A stretch of 10,554 nucleotides of DNA from Oscillospiraceae bacterium (GTDB lineage: Bacteria > Bacillota > Clostridia > Oscillospirales > Ruminococcaceae): positions 1-10,554 of the forward strand of contig JAFTNX010000115.1 in NCBI GenBank assembly GCA_017451665.1, read 5' to 3'. The notes beneath the pieces were generated by a model, which searched no databases, had not been told where the DNA came from, and worked only from the letters and a program-made list of their open reading frames with translations. This document shows positions 6,383 through 10,554 of the stretch, piece after piece. Every line of letters begins with the position of its first letter. Within the stretch, counting starts at the first letter, position 1. The position numbers and the translations under genes were made by a program.

Positions 6383-6411
6383 ATATTACCATAGATTTTC
6401 TCTGTTGTCAA
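6383..6411 (-). promoter_or_regulatory. Near-consensus sigma-A promoter for the candidate small RNA
   Basis: Minus strand: perfect -35 TTGACA (6411-6406), 17-bp spacer ending TATGG, -10 TAATAT (6388-6383) with extended TGG. By sequence it is one of the two strongest promoters in the window, though it precedes no gene. Confidence 0.8.
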
Positions 6412-6448
6412 TAGTTTTTCTAAAATTTTTTCCAAGAAAATTCTGCCA

Positions 6449-6481
6449 AAACAAAAAATCCCCTTACCTTTCGGCAAGGGG
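6449..6481 (-). terminator. Intrinsic terminator of the mrnC-yebC operon
   Basis: On the minus strand CCCCTTGCC (6481-6473) pairs with GGTAAGGGG (6468-6460), 9 bp with one G-U pair, around a GAAA tetraloop. It is followed by ATTTTTTGTTTT, 8 nt after the yebC stop. Confidence 0.9.
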
Positions 6482-6489
6482 CATAACTA

Positions 6490-7233
6490 TTAGTCTTCTT
6501 CGTCTTCTTCCGGCATATCCCAGTTATGATATACGTTCTGAACGTCGTCGTTTTCTTCAAGATGTTCAAGGAGAAGGTTCATCTTTCTGATTGCATCTTC
6601 ATCTTCAAGCTTTGTATAAGTTGAAGGTACCTGTTCAACTTCAGCAGATTCAACCTTATAGCCCATTCCTCTCAAAGCTTCAGCAGCAGCTGAAAGGTCT
6701 GATGGTGCAGTTTCAACTTCAATTACGCCGTCTTCAATCTTAAAGTCAGCAGCGCCTGCCTCAAAGCAGTCTTCCATAATCTTGTCTTCGTCCTGGTTTT
6801 CGTATTCAATGACGATAATACCCTTCTGTGAGAACATAAATGATACACAGCCTGTTGTACCAAGGTTTCCACCAAACTTATCAAAATAATGTCTGATGTC
6901 GCCTGCTGTTCTGTTTTTATTATCAGTAAGGCATTCAACGATTACAGCTACACCGCTTGGACCATAGCCTTCATAAACGTTGTTTTCGTAGTTATTCTTA
7001 TCGCCGTCACCAGCAGCCTTCTTGATAACTCTGTCGATGTTATCATTAGGCACGTTGTTTGACTTAGCCTTTGCAATAAGGTCACGGAGCTTTGCGTTAT
7101 TGTTAGGGTCAGCGCCGCCTTCCTTAACAGCAACCATAATTTCACGTCCGATTTTTGTAAAGATTTTTGCCTTTACAGCATCAGAAGCTTCCTTTTTTCT
7201 CTTAATATTAGCCCATTTTGAATGTCCTGACAT
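6490..7233 (-). CDS. yebC: YebC/TACO1-family protein
   Basis: A conserved cytoplasmic protein long annotated as a transcriptional regulator (PmpR/YebC). More recent work on bacterial YebC and mitochondrial TACO1 points to a role on the ribosome, helping translation of difficult sequences such as proline runs. The 247 residues match the usual family length. The signature MSGHSKWANIKRKKEA opens the protein; NNVYEGYGPSGVAVIVECLTDN (central domain, about 84-105) and the GGNLGTTGCVSFMF segment (about 120-133) are also characteristic. The C-terminus is very acidic (MPEEDEED). The start at 7233 has AAAGGATGG upstream. It lies 51 bp downstream of mrnC with no terminator between, so the two are probably cotranscribed, linking RNA processing with translation. 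Confidence 0.95.
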   Translation of the reverse strand: MSGHSKWANIKRKKEASDAVKAKIFTKIGREIMVAVKEGGADPNNNAKLRDLIAKAKSNNVPNDNIDRVIKKAAGDGDKNNYENNVYEGYGPSGVAVIVECLTDNKNRTAGDIRHYFDKFGGNLGTTGCVSFMFSQKGIIVIEYENQDEDKIMEDCFEAGAADFKIEDGVIEVETAPSDLSAAAEALRGMGYKVESAEVEQVPSTYTKLEDEDAIRKMNLLLEHLEENDDVQNVYHNWDMPEEDEED

Positions 7234-7284
7234 TTAAAATAACCATCCTTTCATATTTAAAAGCGTCAGCTTGAAATTACAAAT

Positions 7285-7698
7285 TTATTCTTCCATATTC
7301 CAGATTACGTCAAAAAGCTCTTCAATTCTTTTTTCCTGCCCTGCAAGGTGAAGATACCCGAAAAGGCATTCCAAGGATGTAGCAGTTCTGTATTCAGCAA
7401 CAGTTGAATGCTTAGGAGCTGTAATACCTGTCGCATTTCTGCCACGTCTCAAAACGTCCTGCTCCTCCTCAGTAAGCATATCCCTGATAAGCTCAACTCC
7501 CTTTGCCTGATATTCAGCGCAAACCTTTTTAACCGAAAGGTTATGAAGCTTAGCCACCGGCATATTACCTTTAAGGATTATGTATTCTCTCACAAGTTTT
7601 TCATAGATTACATCCCCGAGAAAAGCAAGTGCAAGAGGGCCGTACTGGTTTATTTCTCTTTTTTCAAGTTTGATATCCGTAAATTCCACTCCAATCAC
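7285..7698 (-). CDS. mrnC: Mini-ribonuclease III
   Basis: Mini-RNase III has the RNase III catalytic domain without a double-stranded-RNA-binding domain. In Bacillus it matures the ends of 23S rRNA, acting on pre-50S particles. The 137-residue protein shows LALAFLGDVIYE (22-33) with metal-binding Asp29 and Glu33, the family motif RRGRNA (84-89), and the second acidic site Glu110 in TATSLECLFGYL. Length fits the family. The start is uncertain: GTG at 7698 is only about 9 nt after the predicted transcription start and has no Shine-Dalgarno sequence, and the next GTG at 7689 has GGA directly against it. The conserved part begins after residue 15, so function is unaffected. It is first in the mrnC-yebC unit. 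Confidence 0.93.
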   Translation of the reverse strand: MIGVEFTDIKLEKREINQYGPLALAFLGDVIYEKLVREYIILKGNMPVAKLHNLSVKKVCAEYQAKGVELIRDMLTEEEQDVLRRGRNATGITAPKHSTVAEYRTATSLECLFGYLHLAGQEKRIEELFDVIWNMEE

Positions 7699-7713
7699 TA
7701 AGATAACTTATTA

Positions 7714-7742
7714 AGTATACCATATACTCTCAAAAAAATCAA
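7714..7742 (-). promoter_or_regulatory. Sigma-A-type promoter for mrnC-yebC
   Basis: Minus strand: -35 TTGATT (7742-7737), 17-bp spacer ending TATGG, -10 TATACT (7719-7714) with extended TGG. Predicted start near 7707. The -35 lies 13 bp beyond the stop codon of the upstream gene. Confidence 0.75.
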
Positions 7743-7754
7743 GTCGCAAAAGCC

Positions 7755-9662
7755 TTATTTAGTGAGCTTTTCAAGATATTTTACGCCATAATAGTGACTT
7801 CCCACAAGTTCAGCACCATTTTTTATAGCATTTATGATTTTTTCAGTATTGGTATATGTAAAGATACAAGCCTTTACACCGTACTCCTTAAGAATTTCGC
7901 AGATTTTTTCGTTATAGGTCTTATCCGACATAGAAACCATCTTGATTTTTTGCTTTTTACAATAGTCAAGGGTATTTCTCACAGACTGATAATAATCCTT
8001 GTCATCATTCTTATTTTCAGCAACAAAATAAATAATTTCGCAATTAAGTTTCTTCTCCTTAAATACCAGAACATCTCTTTTACGTTGAAGTCTTACATAG
8101 ATTTTAACATTATCAAGCTTGTCACGATACTCATTCAGGTTGTTTTCAAACTTCGAAAGCATATTCTGAAAATCATCTTCTGACGGTTTCCCAAGGTCAG
8201 CAATCAGTTTGATTTTTCTGTCTGAAACCAAAGACAATCTTTCAAGAAATTTTATAAAATCGCAAGGGGTGAAATTCGCATAATAAGATGAACTGAGATA
8301 TTCCTCATACGAAAGGGGGATTTTTGCGTCTTCCCCCACTCTTGACATTCCAAGCGCTTTATATGTATTTTCATTCCAGCCGTTGACACACACCAGCTTA
8401 TTGTCATTTGTAAGTCTTAAATCCACCTCAAAATTTCTATAACTATCATTCAGTGAATTTTCAAACGAATCAAGGCAGTTTGTATTATTATACTTGAATT
8501 CCATTCCGCCAAGTGCTGTTGCAAGCATATGCTTTTTATAATCAAGCTTTAATTTTTCTCTTTCGAGAGGCGAAACCTGCTTTTTTACGAAGCGTTTAAT
8601 TTCCTTAAAGCCTGCGTTTCTGTTCTTCTTTGAAAGCTTTTTCTGTTTTTCGCCCAGAGCTTTTAAAAGTGCATTAACAGCGTTTTCAGCAGTAAGGTTA
8701 TCTGCAGTTACAAATCTTTCAGGAAAACCGATTTTTTTACCCCACAAAGCAAGTTTTTCATTCCACACAAGTCCCACGCTCGGAATACCCATTGAGTATG
8801 CGATAATATTTGAGTGCATACGGGTAGCGATAACGCCCTTGAATTTACAGATATTCTCAACAAGCTGATGTGGTTTTGCAGGCTGAATAAGGATTTCCCC
8901 GTAACCGATATAAGAAACAAATTCTTTTGCAAACATCTCATCCTTATCAAGTCCGTTTGTAAACACGCACCACTTATAGCCTTGTTCTTCCAGTTTCAAG
9001 GCAGTTTCTTTCCAGAATTCAAGAAGGTATTCCTTATCTATTCTCTCAATTCCGTGGTCGGTGAAAATTCCCTCTCTCGCAAGTCCCAGCCCGATAATTT
9101 CAGAATTCTTATCAGCTGAAATTTCGCCATAGGTTTCATCACACCACACAGCAGGGTCAAAAACCTCTTTTATCAGAATTTCATCATTTTCAATATAATT
9201 TTCCACAAGGGTTTCAAGGTCGTCACGGACAGTTATCCCCTTAACGCAAGGGAGATTAAGTGCTTTTTTAAGAAGCTGACAGCGTTCATCTTTATCGTCG
9301 TAGCCTTCCACTCCCACAGCATTCAGAAACACGGGAACATTACATTCCTGGGCCTTTGAGATAAATTCCCAAAGAAGCTCATAAAAGGTTTCTGCCATAA
9401 ATTTTACAAGTCCACCACCTGAAAACACCCCAGCGTCAGCGTATTCAATCTGGCAGGTATCCAGATTTTTAATATGCGTTCTCAGGATGTTATAGGAATA
9501 CCTGCCTTTTCGGGTAGCCTTTTCAAGCATTTTGCAGGTGTTGTCAGCTATAACCAAATCACCGAGATTTCGGTTTGCAAGCTGCACAAGGAGGATATTG
9601 CATTTTTTCTTATAAGGGAAAACTTTGCGATAGGCTTTTTTCAAAAATGTCAACGCTGTCAT
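7755..9662 (-). CDS. Polysaccharide pyruvyl transferase domain fused to a degenerate GDPD-like domain
   Basis: The first part (about 22-335 of 635 residues) looks like a polysaccharide pyruvyl transferase (PF04230, CsaB/EpsO type), which transfers pyruvate from phosphoenolpyruvate to surface-glycan sugars. Visible are NRNLGDLVIADN (30-41), GVFSGGGLVKF (78-88), and ATRMHSNIIAYSMGIPSVGL (279-298). After a basic linker (about 338-375) comes a domain (about 378-630) resembling glycerophosphodiester phosphodiesterases: ALGG (383-386), TNCLDSFENSL (394-404), FEVDLRLTNDNKLV (411-424) with the ExD pair Glu412/Asp414. The two catalytic histidines of that family are replaced, Thr382 for the one before GG and Asn427 for that of HD, so it may bind rather than cleave. 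The N-terminus is basic with no signal peptide, suggesting the cytoplasmic membrane face. ATG at 9662 has AAAGGAC upstream. Pyruvyl transferase call is fairly sure; GDPD kinship is good; fusion role unknown. Confidence 0.8.
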   Translation of the reverse strand: MTALTFLKKAYRKVFPYKKKCNILLVQLANRNLGDLVIADNTCKMLEKATRKGRYSYNILRTHIKNLDTCQIEYADAGVFSGGGLVKFMAETFYELLWEFISKAQECNVPVFLNAVGVEGYDDKDERCQLLKKALNLPCVKGITVRDDLETLVENYIENDEILIKEVFDPAVWCDETYGEISADKNSEIIGLGLAREGIFTDHGIERIDKEYLLEFWKETALKLEEQGYKWCVFTNGLDKDEMFAKEFVSYIGYGEILIQPAKPHQLVENICKFKGVIATRMHSNIIAYSMGIPSVGLVWNEKLALWGKKIGFPERFVTADNLTAENAVNALLKALGEKQKKLSKKNRNAGFKEIKRFVKKQVSPLEREKLKLDYKKHMLATALGGMEFKYNNTNCLDSFENSLNDSYRNFEVDLRLTNDNKLVCVNGWNENTYKALGMSRVGEDAKIPLSYEEYLSSSYYANFTPCDFIKFLERLSLVSDRKIKLIADLGKPSEDDFQNMLSKFENNLNEYRDKLDNVKIYVRLQRKRDVLVFKEKKLNCEIIYFVAENKNDDKDYYQSVRNTLDYCKKQKIKMVSMSDKTYNEKICEILKEYGVKACIFTYTNTEKIINAIKNGAELVGSHYYGVKYLEKLTK

Positions 9663-9691
9663 AAGTCACGTCCTTTATACAATATATAGTA

Positions 9692-9720
9692 ATAGTACCA
9701 TAAAATGACAAAATATTCAA
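9692..9720 (-). promoter_or_regulatory. Sigma-A-type promoter for the pyruvyl transferase fusion gene
   Basis: Minus strand: -35 TTGAAT (9720-9715), 17-bp spacer ending TATGG, -10 TACTAT (9697-9692) with extended TGG. A second reading, TTGTCA with TATATA at 17 bp, overlaps it a few bases downstream. Leader is about 23 nt in the first reading. Confidence 0.65.
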
Positions 9721-9734
9721 TTGCTATTACATAC

Positions 9735-9763
9735 AAAAAGAACGCCACTATTTTGTGACGTTC
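9735..9763 (-). terminator. Intrinsic terminator of the ASCH-domain gene
   Basis: On the minus strand GAACGTCAC (9763-9755) pairs with GTGGCGTTC (9748-9740), 9 bp with one G-U pair, loop of six, followed by TTTTT (9739-9735). It begins 6 nt after the stop codon and separates this gene from the promoter of the next. Confidence 0.88.
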
Positions 9764-9769
9764 AGGAAA

Positions 9770-10153
9770 TTACATATTCTTTTTCAATAAAACCACATTC
9801 TCGTCTGTGATTTGTTTCGGTGGGAAAAGCTCGATGCCGACAACACCGTATTTTTTCTGTTCTTCCGCAGAGTAATACTGCTCCATATCCAAGGGGTGTG
9901 CGGTGTCGATATCATCTGAAGTATATCCGCATTGCAAAAGCGGCAAGGTTTTGTATAGTTCTTCAAAACTGCCAAACTGATGCAGCCTCTTGACAGTTGC
10001 GCACAGCTTCTCGCCACTTAGTGTGTTCGTGAAGATGACGGTATCACCTGTTTTGATTTTTTGCCGCTTTTCATCATACAAACGAAGTTCAATTGTTTTC
10101 TCTCCACTCTTTATCATTTCAAACGGAGAAGAATTCAAATTCATTTTGTGCAC
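9770..10153 (-). CDS. ASCH-domain protein
   Basis: ASCH domains are small PUA-like beta-barrels thought to bind RNA, found in proteins linked to translation or coactivation; some act on modified nucleosides. From GTG at 10153 the protein has 127 residues and starts MHKMNLNSSPFEMIKSG. The motif SGEKTIELRLYDEKRQKIKTGDTV (about 16-39) is the ASCH core: the GxKxxExR pattern followed by the lysine/arginine-rich turn and the GD before a beta strand. C-terminal KYGVVGIEL is a typical closing strand. The frame stays open upstream to a GTG at 10264, but those 37 codons resemble an rlmD C-terminal scrap and lack a ribosome site; GGAA sits about 9 nt before 10153. Hand-counted G+C is 82/180 at 9841-10020, against 63/180 in three lines of the neighbouring fusion gene, suggesting a different origin. 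Biochemical role unknown. Confidence 0.8.
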   Translation of the reverse strand: MHKMNLNSSPFEMIKSGEKTIELRLYDEKRQKIKTGDTVIFTNTLSGEKLCATVKRLHQFGSFEELYKTLPLLQCGYTSDDIDTAHPLDMEQYYSAEEQKKYGVVGIELFPPKQITDENVVLLKKNM

Positions 10154-10159
10154 GTCGAT

Positions 10160-10285
10160 TTTCCGACTTAATAATACTACCGTCTCCACATGGCTCGATA
10201 GGATAGGCTGAATGTCTTTGCCGATTTTACAATCATGGGAACATATCCACGGCCTTTTCCACACTTTTGCTGTTTGTGGGAATAT
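10160..10285 (-). pseudogene. Frameshifted scrap resembling the C-terminus of RlmD (23S rRNA m5U1939 methyltransferase)
   Basis: RlmD/RumA proteins of Clostridia end with a VDMFPxTxHVETVVLLSR-type sequence. Here VEKAVDMFP is encoded at 10262-10236 in one frame, and SHVETVVLLSRK at 10195-10160 in another, separated by 40 nt where about 6 would be expected. The 34-nt excess shifts the frame. Nothing else of rlmD (TRAM domain, SAM site, catalytic cysteine) is present. It lies between the hydrolase stop and the ASCH start, in frame with ASCH at its 3' end. It may be a deletion remnant or a duplicated target fragment left by a mobile element. The assignment rests on two short motifs. Confidence 0.5.
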
Positions 10286-10323
10286 ATCAGTAAAACTGGA
10301 ATTTGTAAGTGGATTGAAGCAAT

Positions 10324-10554
10324 CTACTTTTTTAATAATTTCTTTACTTCTTTTGCAAAAAGTACTGGCTCATCTCTTTGTGGAGAATGACCACAGTTTT
10401 TCATAATCACTAGCTTTTTATCCGGTGCTACAATTTCATCATAATACTTTTTCAGCAACTCAACACGACATTTCTTATCATACTCTCCCGAAATAAAATA
10501 CATCGGAACAAAATATTCCTTTCCATTGTCATAGATATTCGCAGACAGCGTATA
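10324..10554 (-). CDS. Alpha/beta hydrolase, C-terminal fragment (5' part beyond the window)
   Basis: An open frame enters from the right edge and ends at TAG (10326-10324), giving the last 76 residues of a protein. The segment FVPMYFISGEYDKKC (15-29) has the strand-turn-Asp pattern of alpha/beta hydrolases, with Asp26 as the likely acidic member of the triad. KNCGHSPQRDEPVLFAKEVK (52-71) is the classic region around the catalytic histidine (His56), as in proline iminopeptidase-like and related esterases. The nucleophile elbow is outside the window, so peptidase, esterase or other activity cannot be decided. About 170 bp separate it from the ASCH start with no terminator in between, so the two may share a transcript. 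Confidence 0.8.
   Translation of the reverse strand, partial: YTLSANIYDNGKEYFVPMYFISGEYDKKCRVELLKKYYDEIVAPDKKLVIMKNCGHSPQRDEPVLFAKEVKKLLKK

Noticed and set aside
7737..7755. Possible weak terminator after the pyruvyl transferase fusion gene (AAGGC-TTTT-GC-GA-CTT followed by seven T)
   Set aside because: The stem is only about five pairs with a two-base bulge and overlaps the mrnC -35. I would expect partial read-through and do not call it.
10154..10264. In-frame N-terminal extension of the ASCH protein
   Set aside because: No ribosome site at 10264; the extension resembles an rlmD C-terminal scrap and ASCH proteins of this type start just before MNLN.
1..10554. CRISPR arrays, tRNA or rRNA genes, insertion sequences
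   Set aside because: No regularly spaced direct repeats, cloverleaf sequences, transposase motifs or long terminal inverted repeats were seen on either strand.

Overview
The window looks like chromosome from a low-G+C Gram-positive anaerobe (class Clostridia, probably a Ruminococcus/Oscillospiraceae-type gut or rumen fibre degrader). The evidence is purine-rich Shine-Dalgarno sites with GTG starts, extended -10 sigma-A promoters, CwlD-like and PcsB/CwlO-like wall hydrolases, mini-RNase III next to YebC, and a lipoprotein beta-mannanase. Almost everything is on the minus strand; only a FabG-like reductase and a candidate 38-residue peptide are on the plus strand.

Layout from the left. (1) 1-1935, minus: one apparent operon read from a promoter at 1907-1935, comprising an unrecognised four-helix membrane protein, a CwlD-type amidase and trmL, which is cut by the window edge. 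(2) 1961-2976, plus: a candidate small basic peptide and an SDR/FabG-family reductase, ending at a strong bidirectional terminator. (3) 2986-4714, minus: a monocistronic GH26 lipoprotein with a CBM35/6-like domain. (4) 4790-6245, minus: a secreted coiled-coil NlpC/P60 peptidoglycan hydrolase with its own promoter and terminator. (5) 6280-6411, minus: a complete promoter-terminator unit with no credible ORF, read here as a candidate small RNA of about 97 nt. (6) 6449-7742, minus: mrnC-yebC, an RNA-processing/translation pair. (7) 7755-9720, minus: a 635-residue fusion of a polysaccharide pyruvyl transferase domain to a GDPD-like domain that has lost both expected catalytic histidines. (8) 9735-10554, minus: a higher-G+C segment with an ASCH-domain gene, a frameshifted scrap resembling the C-terminus of RlmD, and the 3' end of an alpha/beta-hydrolase gene. 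This right end looks acquired, and the rlmD scrap may be an integration scar.

Most of the genes serve the cell envelope (amidase, NlpC/P60 hydrolase, pyruvyl transferase, surface mannanase) or RNA maturation and translation (trmL, mrnC, yebC). Seven promoters were found with a recognisable -35. Six have 17-bp spacers and one has 16, and all have a TGn extension before the -10, so the transcription units can be drawn with some confidence. The least explained items are the putative small RNA, the pseudo-GDPD fusion and the rlmD-like scar.
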